NCBI RefSeq assembly: GCF_047246645.1
Contig: NZ_JBFOKR010000001.1
Span: 329,730 to 393,729 of the forward strand
Direction: 5' to 3'
DNA from: Ferdinandcohnia sp047246645
GTDB taxonomy: Bacteria > Bacillota > Bacilli > Bacillales > Bacillaceae_L
DNA: 64,000 nt
Under the pieces are notes generated by a model. That model searched no databases. It worked only from the letters and a program-made list of their open reading frames with translations, and was not told the DNA's origin. The translations under genes were made by a program, and so were the position numbers. Below are positions 16,421-26,387 of this stretch, in pieces. Numbering within the stretch: the stretch's first letter is position 1; each line of letters opens with the position of its first letter.

Positions 16421-16527
16421 AAAACCCTTTAATTGTAGTCCAGAGAGGCTAGCAAAGGGGTAACATTCCTTCTCACTTTGTAAGGATTCGTCTACCTCTT
16501 TGTGTAAAAAACACAAAGATTTTTTTA
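16421..16527 (+). promoter_or_regulatory. PyrR-binding attenuator between pyrR and pyrP
   Basis: Binding loop AGTCCAGAGAGGCT (16437-16450) in a CCCTTT/AAAGGG stem, then terminator TCTTTGTGT (16497-16505) with ACACAAAGA (16511-16519) and a T-run. Confidence 0.93.
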
Positions 16528-16564
16528 TTTAGGGCATTTTATTTATGAGGAGGAATTTTTAATT

Positions 16565-17884
16565 ATGAACAAAGATAATCAAAAACCGGTTTTGGGAATA
16601 CGAGATGTACCTAACATTGGAATGTTCGGACTTCTAAGCATACAGCACTTGTTTGCAATGTTTGGAGCAACGATTCTTGTGCCAATTCTTGTAGGAATTA
16701 GCCCAGCAGTAGCTCTTATATCAAGCGGATTAGGAACTTTAGCTTTCTTACTAATTACAAAAGGTCAAGTACCAGCATATTTAGGCTCTTCTTTTGCATT
16801 CATTATCCCGTTACAAACAGCAATTGCTACAGACGGCCATGGGGCAGCTATGGTTGGAGCATTTTTAGCAGGACTTGTATATGGTATTGTGGCACTATTA
16901 ATTAAAGCAACTGGACACAAGTGGTTAGTTAAAATTTTACCACCAGTTGTCGTAGGACCAGTTATAATCGTTATCGGATTAAGTTTAGCGGGAACTGCAG
17001 TAGGTATGGCAATGAATGATCCAAGTGGAAACTATAGTCTACTTCATTTTTCAGTAGCATTAGTTACATTGGCAATCGTAATTCTGGCAACTATCTTCCT
17101 AAAAGGCTTCTTTAGCCTAATCCCTGTTCTTATCGGGATCGTCGGTGGATATTTATACGCACTAGCTGTAGGTTTAGTTAATTTTACTGGTGTGAAAAAA
17201 GCCGATTTCTTTGAAATGCCAGACTTTTTGATACCATTTGTTTCATACACACCAAGCTTCTCTTGGGATATTGTGATGTTAATGGTACCTATCGCTGCAG
17301 TTACATTATCAGAACATATTGGACATCAAATGGTATTAAGTAAAGTAGTTCAAAAGGATTTAATTAAGAAGCCAGGCCTACATCGTTCAATTATGGGGGA
17401 TGGTGTAGCAACAATGATTGCTGCATTCCTTGGCGGACCACCTAATACAACGTATGGAGAAAATATTGGTGTATTAGCCATTACAAGAGTATACAGCATT
17501 TTCGTTATCGGAGGAGCTGCTGTAATTGCGATCTTGTTTGGCTTTATTGGTAAGGTCAACGCATTAATCAGTTCAATACCAACCCCTGTTATGGGTGGTG
17601 TATCTATCCTGTTATTCGGTATAATTGCTTCTTCAGGTTTACGGATGTTAGTTGATAGCAAGGTTGACCTAGGTGTGAATCGAAACCTTATCATCTCATC
17701 TGTAATCCTTGTCATTGGAATTGGTGGAGCAATCATTAAGGTTACTGAAAACTTTGAAGTACATGGTATGGCTTTAGCAACTATCGTTGGTATTTTATTA
17801 AATGTAATACTTCCTGGTGGAGAAATTCAAGAAGACGAAGATATATATGAAACTCAGTTAGAGGATGATAACTCTGTTGCATAA
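16565..17884 (+). CDS. pyrP: Uracil permease, NCS2 family
   Basis: Proton-coupled uracil importer of the nucleobase-ascorbate transporter (NCS2) family. It is 439 residues with 12-14 hydrophobic segments. Motifs seen are GLLSIQHLFAMFGATILVPI near the N-terminus, LSEHIGHQMVLSKVV about residue 250 with the family's key Glu, and GGPPNTTYGENIGVLAITRV in the core transport domain. The C-terminus is a short acidic tail. GAGGAGG precedes the ATG. It sits between the first and third attenuators so import and synthesis are tuned together. Confidence 0.98.
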   Translation: MNKDNQKPVLGIRDVPNIGMFGLLSIQHLFAMFGATILVPILVGISPAVALISSGLGTLAFLLITKGQVPAYLGSSFAFIIPLQTAIATDGHGAAMVGAFLAGLVYGIVALLIKATGHKWLVKILPPVVVGPVIIVIGLSLAGTAVGMAMNDPSGNYSLLHFSVALVTLAIVILATIFLKGFFSLIPVLIGIVGGYLYALAVGLVNFTGVKKADFFEMPDFLIPFVSYTPSFSWDIVMLMVPIAAVTLSEHIGHQMVLSKVVQKDLIKKPGLHRSIMGDGVATMIAAFLGGPPNTTYGENIGVLAITRVYSIFVIGGAAVIAILFGFIGKVNALISSIPTPVMGGVSILLFGIIASSGLRMLVDSKVDLGVNRNLIISSVILVIGIGGAIIKVTENFEVHGMALATIVGILLNVILPGGEIQEDEDIYETQLEDDNSVA

Positions 17885-17888
17885 TGAA

Positions 17889-18024
17889 TCACCTTTTAAG
17901 ATAGTCCAGAGAGGCTAAAAAGGGTGTAAGTGATTAGCACAAAAAGGGTGTATCTTTTCGCATACCCTTATCGCTACTCTCTTGCTACAACACCCTTGCC
18001 TAATTTAGGTGAGGGTGTTTTTTT
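17889..18024 (+). promoter_or_regulatory. PyrR-binding attenuator between pyrP and pyrB
   Basis: Binding loop AGTCCAGAGAGGCT (17903-17916) in a CACCTTTT/AAAAAGGGTG stem. The terminator is AACACCCTTGCCTAA pairing with the segment ending AGGGTGTT (17989-18019), followed by Ts. Confidence 0.92.
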
Positions 18025-18180
18025 AGCAGATTGGAAAGTATAAAATTTTTTCCTATCTGCATAAGTGCAACTACGGCCCTGCTGTCGCCTAAAGGCTCTG
18101 CAATCGCCGAGTTTTCTATTAGCTAAAAATATCGGGCAGACTTCCGATTAGGATGAACTGCATTTGTAAAAGTACCCTTT
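18025..18180 (+). other. GC-richer insert between the third attenuator and the pyrB ribosome site
   Basis: After the terminator a second hairpin forms: GCAGATTGGAAA (18026-18037) with TTTTCCTATCTGC (18048-18060). Then follows a stretch (18061-18110) that is richer in G+C than the surrounding leader, containing TGTCGCCTAAAGG and TGCAATCGCCGAG. I see no gene in it. It looks like a dispersed intergenic repeat, but no second copy is in this window. Confidence 0.4.
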
Positions 18181-18193
18181 AGGAGGAAAAATG

Positions 18194-19096
18194 ATGAATC
18201 ATTTATTGACAATGTCAGAGTTATCAATAGAAGGGATTAACCGAATTTTATTTGATGCTAGTCTTTTTGCAGAAGGAAAGACTTGGAATGTTGATAAGCA
18301 AACGTTTGTCGCTAATTTATTTTTTGAGCCAAGTACCCGAACAAAATTCAGTTTTGAAGTAGCGGAGCGTAAATTAGGTATCGATGTTCTTCATTTGGAA
18401 GCAAGTACATCAAGTGTACAAAAAGGGGAGAGTCTATACGATACAGTAAAAACGTTGCAATCCATTGGTGCTAATGCAGTTGTAATTCGTCACCCGAAAG
18501 ATGAATTTTATTCAGATCTACTTAGCAAGATTAGTATTCCAATAATTAATGCTGGTGATGGTTGTGGACATCATCCAACTCAGTCATTATTAGACCTATT
18601 AACAATCCAACAAGAGTTTGGTAGCTTTCAAGGTTTAAAGGTTTTAATAGTCGGAGATATTCGCCACAGTAGGGTTGCAAGATCAAATGCTGAAGTGTTA
18701 ACAAGACTAGGTGCTAAAGTAAGCTTTTCAGCTCCGATAGAGTGGCAGGATGAATCGAATCCATATGGTGCATATATTGATTTAGACTACGGAATTGCGG
18801 AGGCAGATGTTGTCATGTTACTTCGTATACAGCATGAACGTCATGAAAAATCAATGGGGCTATCAAAGGAAGAGTATCATCAGAAATACGGCTTAACAAT
18901 TAAACGTGGAAAAGGTATGAAAAAAGGAAGTATTATCATGCATCCAGCACCTATAAATCGAAATGTGGAAATAGCAAGTGAGTTGGTTGAGGCAGAACAT
19001 TCAAGGGTTTTTAAGCAAATGGAGAACGGAGTATACGTACGAATGGCAGTACTCAAGAGAGTTTTACAGCATGCAGAAGGAGGAATATTGATATGA
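18194..19096 (+). CDS. pyrB: Aspartate carbamoyltransferase catalytic subunit
   Basis: Condenses carbamoyl phosphate and aspartate to N-carbamoyl-aspartate, the second step of pyrimidine synthesis. It is 300 residues. The carbamoyl phosphate site FFEPSTRTKFSFE lies at about 45-57, and HPTQSLLDL near 133 and HPAPINRNVE in the C-terminal half contact the substrates. No regulatory subunit is encoded nearby, as in Bacillus, where the enzyme is an unregulated trimer. ATG 18194 is preferred to the ATG three bases upstream since it gives a 7-base spacing to AGGAGG. The end overlaps pyrC by 4 bases. Confidence 0.98.
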   Translation: MNHLLTMSELSIEGINRILFDASLFAEGKTWNVDKQTFVANLFFEPSTRTKFSFEVAERKLGIDVLHLEASTSSVQKGESLYDTVKTLQSIGANAVVIRHPKDEFYSDLLSKISIPIINAGDGCGHHPTQSLLDLLTIQQEFGSFQGLKVLIVGDIRHSRVARSNAEVLTRLGAKVSFSAPIEWQDESNPYGAYIDLDYGIAEADVVMLLRIQHERHEKSMGLSKEEYHQKYGLTIKRGKGMKKGSIIMHPAPINRNVEIASELVEAEHSRVFKQMENGVYVRMAVLKRVLQHAEGGILI

Positions 19097-20379
19097 ACAC
19101 TGCTTTAGTAAATGGAAGAATTCTTAACAAACAAGGTGAATTTGAGACAGTTGACATAAGAATTGTAGAAGGAAAAATTAGCGAAATTGGTGTTGATATC
19201 GATACGGCTGGTTGTGAGGTACTAGATTTACAAGGGAAATTTATTTCAGCTGGTTTCGTTGATGTGCATGTTCATCTCCGTGAACCAGGAGGAGAGCATA
19301 AAGAAACAATTGAAACGGGTACGTTAGCAGCTGCAAAAGGTGGTTTTACAACAATAGCGGCAATGCCAAATACTAGACCTGTTCCAGATACAGTAGAACA
19401 AATGAATTGGCTACAAAATAGAATTAAAGAAACCGCACATGTAAATGTATTACCATATGCATCGATTACAGTTCGTGAACTAGGACAAGAAATTACTGAT
19501 ATGCAAGGGTTAAAGGATGCAGGTGCGTTTGCTTTTACAGATGATGGTGTAGGTGTACAGTCTGCAGGTATGATGTTAACTGCAATGAAGGAAGCTGCAA
19601 AAGTAGGAATGCCAATTGTAGCTCACTGTGAGGAAAATACGTTAATTAATAAAGGTTCTGTACATGAAGGAGAATTTTCTAAAGAAAATGGATTAAATGG
19701 AATTCCTTCAGTGTGTGAATCCGTACATATTGCAAGAGATGTTTTATTAGCAGAAGCGGCAGGTTGCCACTATCATGTTTGTCACGTAAGTACTAAGGAA
19801 TCTGTAAGGGTAATACGCGACGCTAAACGTGCAGGAATTCAGGTAACAGCTGAGGTTACACCTCATCATCTTTTACTGTCTGAAGAAGATATTCCTGGAT
19901 TAGATCCGAATTATAAAATGAACCCTCCTTTACGAGGAAAATCTGATAAGGAAGCACTAATTGCCGGGTTATTAGATGGTACTCTAGACATGATTGCTAC
20001 AGACCACGCCCCACATACAAGTCAAGAAAAAGCAGAGGGTATGTCACTTGCACCTTTTGGGATTGTTGGTCTTGAAACAGCATTTCCACTTTTATATACA
20101 AACTTAGTACTAAATGGAGTTCTGACACTTCAAAAACTGGTTGAGTTTTTAACAGTAAAACCTGCTGAAACTTTTAATCTTAAATCGGGAGCATTAAAGA
20201 TAGGTTCACAAGCTGATATAACAATAATTGACCTTGAGATGGAACATGATATAAATCCTAACGAATTTGTATCAAAAGGGAAGAATACTCCATTTACAGG
20301 TTGGAGATGTAAAGGCTGGCCAGTATTAACACTAGTAGCTGGCAACATTGTATGGCAGAAAGGAAGTGTATTAGTTTGA
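19093..20379 (+). CDS. pyrC: Dihydroorotase
   Basis: Zinc amidohydrolase that cyclises carbamoyl-aspartate to dihydroorotate. It is 428 residues, the class I (bacterial/PyrC-type) length. The metal-binding motif DVHVHLREPGGEHKETIETG lies near 54-73; further ligands are His in IVAHCEEN, YHVCHVSTKES and the catalytic Asp in MIATDHAPHT. The ATG overlaps the pyrB stop and the stop overlaps the TTG start of pyrAA, so translation is coupled across these genes. Confidence 0.99.
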   Translation: MNTALVNGRILNKQGEFETVDIRIVEGKISEIGVDIDTAGCEVLDLQGKFISAGFVDVHVHLREPGGEHKETIETGTLAAAKGGFTTIAAMPNTRPVPDTVEQMNWLQNRIKETAHVNVLPYASITVRELGQEITDMQGLKDAGAFAFTDDGVGVQSAGMMLTAMKEAAKVGMPIVAHCEENTLINKGSVHEGEFSKENGLNGIPSVCESVHIARDVLLAEAAGCHYHVCHVSTKESVRVIRDAKRAGIQVTAEVTPHHLLLSEEDIPGLDPNYKMNPPLRGKSDKEALIAGLLDGTLDMIATDHAPHTSQEKAEGMSLAPFGIVGLETAFPLLYTNLVLNGVLTLQKLVEFLTVKPAETFNLKSGALKIGSQADITIIDLEMEHDINPNEFVSKGKNTPFTGWRCKGWPVLTLVAGNIVWQKGSVLV

Positions 20380-21476
20380 AGCGACAATTAATTTTAGAAG
20401 ATGGAACGGTTTTTGTTGGAGAAGGATTTGGAAGTACCGTTGATACAATTGGTGAGGTCGTATTTAATACTGGTATGACTGGGTATCAAGAAATATTATC
20501 TGATCCATCTTATTGTGGTCAAATCGTTACCTTAACATATCCGATGATCGGAAATTATGGAGTAAATCGTGACGACTTTGAGTCGATTCATCCAGCTATT
20601 AGTGGATTAATTGTGAAGGAAGTGTGTGAATATCCTTCCAACTTTAGAAGTCAATACAGCCTTAATGATTATCTAAAAGCCAAGAACATTCCGGGATTAT
20701 CGGGTATTGATACTAGGAAGCTTACAAGAATTATTCGCTCGTTTGGTACATTACGAGGAGCAATCTGCAGTTTAGAAGTTAATGTAGATGAAGTTGTAAA
20801 TCAATTGAAAACAAATACATTACCAATAGACCAAGTTAAACAAGTGTCAACAAAAAGCTCATATCCAAGTCCAGGTAGAGGAAAGCGGGTTGTTTTAGTA
20901 GATTTTGGAATGAAACATGGTATTTTAAGAGAATTAAATAACCGTGACTGTGATGTAATTGTTGTTCCTTATAATATTACTGCAGAAGAAGTCTTACAGC
21001 TTAACCCTGATGGTGTGATGTTAAGCAATGGACCTGGAGACCCGAAAGATGTTTCAGAAGCGATTGAAATGATTAAGGAAATTCTAGGACAGGTACCGGT
21101 ATTTGGGATATGTCTCGGTCACCAATTATTTGCACTTGCTTGTGGAGCTGATACAAAAAAGATGAAGTTCGGTCATCGCGGCTCCAATCATCCTGTAATG
21201 GATCTTAAAACTGGAAAAGTTGCGATAACGTCTCAAAACCACGGATACACAGTGGATGAAAACTCACTTGCTCATACTAAGCTTGATGTTACACATATTG
21301 CGTTAAATGATGGAACTGTGGAAGGATTGCGTCATCTCGAATATCCTGCATTTACAGTTCAATATCACCCAGAGGCATCACCGGGACCTGAAGATGCAAA
21401 TAATCTTTTTACTAGCTTTTTACAGATGATCCAAGACTTCAAGGAGGAGGGCGAAATCGTATGCCAAAACGCGTAG
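20376..21476 (+). CDS. pyrAA: Carbamoyl phosphate synthase small chain (pyrimidine-specific)
   Basis: Glutaminase subunit that supplies ammonia to the large chain. It is 366 residues. The N-terminal CarA domain (KRQLILEDGTVFVGEGFGS) is followed by a class I amidotransferase domain with the catalytic Cys246 in GICLGHQLFALA and the His-Glu pair in QYHPEASPGP. TTG 20376 is chosen; AAAGGAAG lies about 9 bases upstream and homologues start MKR. An eight-codon upstream extension (ATG 20352) would overlap pyrC more deeply. Confidence 0.97.
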   Translation: MKRQLILEDGTVFVGEGFGSTVDTIGEVVFNTGMTGYQEILSDPSYCGQIVTLTYPMIGNYGVNRDDFESIHPAISGLIVKEVCEYPSNFRSQYSLNDYLKAKNIPGLSGIDTRKLTRIIRSFGTLRGAICSLEVNVDEVVNQLKTNTLPIDQVKQVSTKSSYPSPGRGKRVVLVDFGMKHGILRELNNRDCDVIVVPYNITAEEVLQLNPDGVMLSNGPGDPKDVSEAIEMIKEILGQVPVFGICLGHQLFALACGADTKKMKFGHRGSNHPVMDLKTGKVAITSQNHGYTVDENSLAHTKLDVTHIALNDGTVEGLRHLEYPAFTVQYHPEASPGPEDANNLFTSFLQMIQDFKEEGEIVCQNA

Positions 21477-24400
21477 ATATAAACAGTATTTTAGTAATAG
21501 GGTCTGGTCCGATTGTTATCGGTCAAGCCGCTGAATTTGATTATGCAGGTACACAAGCATGTCTAGCTTTAAAAGAAGAGGGATATAAGGTTATCCTTGT
21601 AAACTCTAATCCAGCAACTATTATGACAGATGTTGAGATTGCAGATAAGGTATACATTGAACCATTAACACTTGAATTTGTTAGTAAAATTATACGTAAA
21701 GAAAGACCAGATGCAATTCTCCCTACATTAGGTGGTCAAACTGGCTTGAATTTAGCTGTTGAACTATCAAAATCAGGAGTTCTACAGGAGTGCAGTGTTG
21801 AAATCTTAGGGACGAAGTTATCTGCTATTGAGCAAGCCGAGGATCGCGACTTATTTCGTAACTTGATGAATGACTTGCAAGAGCCAGTACCAGAAAGTGA
21901 AATTATTCATACACTTGAAGAAGCATTTACTTTTGTAAATGATGTGGGTTATCCGGTAATTGTTCGTCCAGCCTATACATTAGGAGGAACAGGTGGCGGT
22001 ATATGCAGTGATGAAGAAGAATTAATTGAAATCGTGACAAGTGGTTTAAAAAATAGCCCTGTAACGCAATGTTTATTAGAAAAAAGTATAGCTGGGTTTA
22101 AAGAAATTGAATATGAAGTTATGCGAGATTCAAATGATAATGCAATCGTTGTTTGTAACATGGAAAATGTTGATCCGGTAGGTATTCATACAGGTGATTC
22201 TATTGTTGTAGCCCCAAGTCAGACATTAAGTGACCGTGAATACCAACTTTTGCGTAATACATCTCTAAAAATTATTAGAGCATTGGGAATAGAAGGCGGT
22301 TGTAATGTTCAGTTAGCTTTAGACCCAGATAGCTTTCAATATTACATAATTGAAGTGAATCCTAGGGTGAGTCGTTCTTCAGCACTTGCTTCTAAGGCAA
22401 CAGGTTATCCAATTGCTAAACTTGCTGCGAAAATAGCAGTAGGTTTAACGCTTGATGAGATGATTAACCCTGTAACTGGAAAGACATATGCCTGTTTTGA
22501 ACCTGCATTAGACTATATTGTAGCGAAGATTCCACGCTGGCCATTTGATAAATTTGAATCGGCCAATCGGAGACTGGGTACTCAAATGAAAGCTACTGGC
22601 GAGGTTATGGCTATTGGAAGAAACTTCGAGGAATCAATCTTAAAAGCCGTACGTTCACTTGAAGCAAACGTAGTTCATCTAGACCTTCAGGAAGCTGCAG
22701 AAGCAGATATGACTACTATTGAAAAGCGAATAAAAAAAGCTGGTGACGAAAGAATCTTTTATGTAGCAGAAGCGATTAGAAGAGATATTACGATTGAAGA
22801 AATTCATGAGTGGAGTAAAATTGATTTATTTTTCTTACAGAAATTCAAAAATATTATCCTTCTTGAAAAAACACTGGCAAATAATATTGGAGACAAAGAA
22901 GTACTTAGACAAGCCAAAGAAAAAGGCTTTGCAGACACCGCGATAGCAAAACTTTGGAATCAAAGTGAAAAAGAAATCTATGAAGCTAGAAAGCTTTCAG
23001 GTATCATACCGGTCTATAAAATGGTTGATACATGTGCCGCAGAATTCGAATCGGCAACTCCATATTATTATGGAACGTACGAAGAAGAAAATGAATCTAT
23101 TGTAACTGAACGAAAAAGTGTAATTGTACTTGGTTCTGGTCCAATTCGAATTGGCCAAGGAATTGAATTTGATTACGCTACTGTTCACTCTGTATGGGCA
23201 ATTAAAGAGGCTGGCTATGAAGCAATTATTATTAATAATAACCCTGAAACGGTGTCAACAGATTTTAGTATCTCAGATAAGCTTTACTTTGAACCTCTAA
23301 CAATTGAAGATGTGATGCATATTGTTGAGCTGGAAAAACCAGAGGGTGTGGTTGTTCAATTTGGAGGACAAACAGCAATTAATTTAGCAAGTGCCTTATC
23401 AGAGCGGGGAGTAAAAATACTAGGAACGTCATTAGAGGATTTAGATCGTGCTGAGAACAGAGATAAGTTTGAGCATACTTTGTCCTTATTAGGAGTACCG
23501 CAACCAAAAGGAAAGACTGCTACATCTGTTGAAGAAGCCATTGGTATTGCTGAAGAGATAGGTTACCCGGTTTTAGTACGTCCTTCATATGTTCTCGGTG
23601 GAAGAGCAATGCAAATCGTGTACCAGACTGACGAGCTTTTACATTATATGAAAAATGCTGTGAAAATTAATCCGCAGCATCCTGTGTTAATTGACCGCTA
23701 CTTAATTGGTAAAGAAATTGAAGTAGATGCTATTTCGGATGGAACTACTGTATATATTCCAGGGATTATGGAGCATATTGAGCGCGCTGGTGTTCATTCG
23801 GGGGATTCAATAGCAGTGTATCCATCACAAAGTCTTACAACTGAAATAAAACAACAAATAATCGACCATACGATTGCGCTCGCTAAAGGCTTAAACATAG
23901 TAGGATTGTTAAATATCCAATTTGTTGTTTATAAAAATGAGGTCTATGTATTAGAAGTTAACCCACGTTCAAGTAGAACTGTTCCGTTCTTAAGTAAGAT
24001 AACAGGGGTTCCGATGGCAAATCTTGCAACAAAGGTGATCTTAGGGGAATCACTTTTATCATTAGGATACTCTACTGGCTTACACCCAGAAAGTGACGGT
24101 GTGTTTGTAAAGGTACCGGTGTTCTCATTTGCTAAATTACGCAATGTTGATATCTCACTTGGTCCTGAAATGAAGTCGACCGGTGAGGTAATGGGGAAAG
24201 ATGTTACTCTTGAAAAAGCTCTTTATAAAGGTTTGGTAGCTTCAGGTATTAACATACCGAATTATGGAGCAGTTTTACTAACTGTTGCTGACAAAGACAA
24301 GGAAGAAGCATTGGAAATTGCAAAGCGATTTCATGCAATTGGTTATCGTTTACTAGCAACTAGTGGGACTGCAAGCTATCTGCAACAAGCGAATATTCCA

Positions 24401-24673
24401 GTTACTGTTGTTAATAAAATTGGAAACGATAAACCAAATTTAATAGACACAATACGTCAAGGTAACGCTCAATTTGTAATCAATACTTTAACAAAAGGGA
24501 AGCAGCCTGCACGAGATGGATTCCGCATTAGAAGAGAAACTGTTGAAAATGGTGTTGCTTGCTTAACCTCTTTAGATACGGCAAAGGCAATTTTACGAGT
24601 TTTAGAGTCAATGACTTTTTCGAGTGATGCTATGAAACACCATACAAAGGACCGTGAGGTGGTTCTACATTGA
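21461..24673 (+). CDS. pyrAB: Carbamoyl phosphate synthase large chain (pyrimidine-specific)
   Basis: Makes carbamoyl phosphate from bicarbonate, ammonia and two ATP. It is 1070 residues with the duplicated architecture: carboxyphosphate domain with ATP-grasp (about 1-400, VIVRPAYTLGGTGGG), oligomerisation region (400-550), carbamoyl phosphate domain with a second ATP-grasp (550-935, VLVRPSYVLGGRAM) and a C-terminal allosteric MGS domain (about 935-1070). Both N-terminal phosphate loops (GSGPIVIGQAAEFDYAGTQ and GSGPIRIGQGIEFDYATVH) are intact. It overlaps pyrAA by 16 bases and pyrK by 4. Confidence 0.99.
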   Translation: MPKRVDINSILVIGSGPIVIGQAAEFDYAGTQACLALKEEGYKVILVNSNPATIMTDVEIADKVYIEPLTLEFVSKIIRKERPDAILPTLGGQTGLNLAVELSKSGVLQECSVEILGTKLSAIEQAEDRDLFRNLMNDLQEPVPESEIIHTLEEAFTFVNDVGYPVIVRPAYTLGGTGGGICSDEEELIEIVTSGLKNSPVTQCLLEKSIAGFKEIEYEVMRDSNDNAIVVCNMENVDPVGIHTGDSIVVAPSQTLSDREYQLLRNTSLKIIRALGIEGGCNVQLALDPDSFQYYIIEVNPRVSRSSALASKATGYPIAKLAAKIAVGLTLDEMINPVTGKTYACFEPALDYIVAKIPRWPFDKFESANRRLGTQMKATGEVMAIGRNFEESILKAVRSLEANVVHLDLQEAAEADMTTIEKRIKKAGDERIFYVAEAIRRDITIEEIHEWSKIDLFFLQKFKNIILLEKTLANNIGDKEVLRQAKEKGFADTAIAKLWNQSEKEIYEARKLSGIIPVYKMVDTCAAEFESATPYYYGTYEEENESIVTERKSVIVLGSGPIRIGQGIEFDYATVHSVWAIKEAGYEAIIINNNPETVSTDFSISDKLYFEPLTIEDVMHIVELEKPEGVVVQFGGQTAINLASALSERGVKILGTSLEDLDRAENRDKFEHTLSLLGVPQPKGKTATSVEEAIGIAEEIGYPVLVRPSYVLGGRAMQIVYQTDELLHYMKNAVKINPQHPVLIDRYLIGKEIEVDAISDGTTVYIPGIMEHIERAGVHSGDSIAVYPSQSLTTEIKQQIIDHTIALAKGLNIVGLLNIQFVVYKNEVYVLEVNPRSSRTVPFLSKITGVPMANLATKVILGESLLSLGYSTGLHPESDGVFVKVPVFSFAKLRNVDISLGPEMKSTGEVMGKDVTLEKALYKGLVASGINIPNYGAVLLTVADKDKEEALEIAKRFHAIGYRLLATSGTASYLQQANIPVTVVNKIGNDKPNLIDTIRQGNAQFVINTLTKGKQPARDGFRIRRETVENGVACLTSLDTAKAILRVLESMTFSSDAMKHHTKDREVVLH

Positions 24674-25449
24674 TTTTAAATGAGAAAATGGTGATTGTAG
24701 ACCAGCACATTCTAGCTGACGACATTTACGAAATAACATTAAAGGGCTCTTTGGTTATGGAAATGAGAGAGCCTGGGCAATTTGTTCACCTGAAAATTAC
24801 AGAAGGACCAGAAGCATTCTTACGTCGGCCGATAAGTATTTCTGCAATTGACAAAAGTAAAGAACAATTTACGATGATTTATAGAAAAGACGGGGTAGGC
24901 ACACGAATTTTATCTGAAAAAACTATACATCAAACAGTTGATGTGCTAGGCCCACTCGGAAATGGATTTCCAGTTGAGCAAGTGCAAGCAGGACAAACAG
25001 CTTTACTCGTTGGTGGCGGAATTGGTGTTCCCCCACTTTATGAATTATCTAAACAGTTACACGAAAGAGGAGTACATGTCATCCATGTACTTGGCTTTCA
25101 AGCTCGTTCTGCTGTTTTTTATGAAGAGAAATTCGAAGAACTTGGCACGACTTATATTGCCACTGTTGATGGTTCATATGGAACGAAGGGCTTTGTAACA
25201 GATGTTATTGAAAAGTTTAGAATTGAATGTGATGCATTATATGCATGCGGTCCCACTCCGATGTTACGAGCGTTAGATGAAAAATACAGAGGATTCAATG
25301 CGTACCTGTCATTAGAAGAGAGAATGGGTTGTGGAGTAGGTGCATGTTTTGCATGTGTATGTCATCTTCAATCTGACCCACACGGACATAGTTATAAAAA
25401 GGTTTGCAGTGATGGCCCTGTATTCAAGGCTGGTGAGGTGGTACTATGA
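24670..25449 (+). CDS. pyrK: Dihydroorotate dehydrogenase B, electron transfer subunit
   Basis: FAD and [2Fe-2S] subunit that passes electrons from PyrD to NAD. It is 259 residues. The ferredoxin-reductase-type FAD site RRPISISAIDK lies near 52-62, the NAD-binding GGGIGVPPLYEL near 115, and the iron-sulfur ligands are Cys221, Cys226, Cys229 and Cys246 in MGCGVGACFACVC and VCSDG. The TTG start overlaps the pyrAB stop, and the stop overlaps pyrD in ATGA. GAGGTGG is the ribosome site. Confidence 0.97.
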   Translation: MILNEKMVIVDQHILADDIYEITLKGSLVMEMREPGQFVHLKITEGPEAFLRRPISISAIDKSKEQFTMIYRKDGVGTRILSEKTIHQTVDVLGPLGNGFPVEQVQAGQTALLVGGGIGVPPLYELSKQLHERGVHVIHVLGFQARSAVFYEEKFEELGTTYIATVDGSYGTKGFVTDVIEKFRIECDALYACGPTPMLRALDEKYRGFNAYLSLEERMGCGVGACFACVCHLQSDPHGHSYKKVCSDGPVFKAGEVVL

Positions 25450-26387
25450 GTCAATTACAAGTAAATTTACCAGGTTTGTCATTGAAAAATCCAGTGATGC
25501 CAGCTTCTGGTTGCTTCGGTTTTGGTAAAGAATATGCCCAGTTTTATGATTTAAGTAAACTCGGTGCCATCATGATTAAAGCTACAACTGTTGAACCTAG
25601 ATTTGGAAATCCAACTCCACGTGTAGCTGAAACCAGTTCTGGAATGTTAAATGCAATTGGCCTGCAAAATCCAGGGTTAGATAAGGTTATGTCTGAGGAA
25701 CTGCCGTGGTTAGAGCAATTTGATGTACCGATTATTGCTAATGTAGCTGGATCACAAATTGAAGATTACGTTGAGGTGACAAGAGAAATATCAAAGGCGA
25801 ATAATGTACATGCGATTGAACTTAATATCTCTTGTCCAAATGTAAAGACAGGAGGGATAGCTTTCGGAACAATCCCAGAAATAGCTGCAGAATTAACAAA
25901 GCAAGTAAAAAATGCTTCCAGTGTTCCTGTTTATGTCAAGCTATCACCTAATGTTTCTAACATAGTAGAAATGGCAAAGGCAATTGAAAATGCAGGTGCG
26001 GATGGACTAACAATGATTAATACACTAATTGGTATGAGAATTGACTTGAAAACAGGGAGTCCGATACTTGCAAATAAAACTGGTGGATTATCTGGGCCAG
26101 CAATTAAGCCCGTCGCTATTCGAATGATACATGAGGTAAGTCAGGCTGTCTCAATACCGATTATTGGGATGGGTGGTATCCAAAGTGCAGAAGACGTGCT
26201 TGAATATTTCTATGCAGGTGCAAGTGCGGTAGCTGTCGGTACGGCTAATTTTATTGACCCGTATGTTTGTCCAACAATCATAGGAGAACTTCCAAGTTTA
26301 TTAGATAAGCATGGATTTGAGCATATTTCAGAGTGTCAAGGAAGGAGTTGGAAACGCCATGCAACGACCTATTATAGTGGCTCTTGA
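25446..26387 (+). CDS. pyrD: Dihydroorotate dehydrogenase B (NAD), catalytic subunit
   Basis: FMN enzyme that oxidises dihydroorotate to orotate; class 1B, working as a heterotetramer with PyrK. It is 313 residues. The catalytic base of class 1 enzymes is Cys130 in ELNISCPNVKTGG. FMN contacts are seen in VKLSPNV, TMINTLIGM, GGLSGPAIKPVAIR and GMGGIQSAEDVLEY with AGASAVAVGTA. The product is cytosolic. It overlaps pyrF by 29 bases. Confidence 0.99.
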   Translation: MSQLQVNLPGLSLKNPVMPASGCFGFGKEYAQFYDLSKLGAIMIKATTVEPRFGNPTPRVAETSSGMLNAIGLQNPGLDKVMSEELPWLEQFDVPIIANVAGSQIEDYVEVTREISKANNVHAIELNISCPNVKTGGIAFGTIPEIAAELTKQVKNASSVPVYVKLSPNVSNIVEMAKAIENAGADGLTMINTLIGMRIDLKTGSPILANKTGGLSGPAIKPVAIRMIHEVSQAVSIPIIGMGGIQSAEDVLEYFYAGASAVAVGTANFIDPYVCPTIIGELPSLLDKHGFEHISECQGRSWKRHATTYYSGS

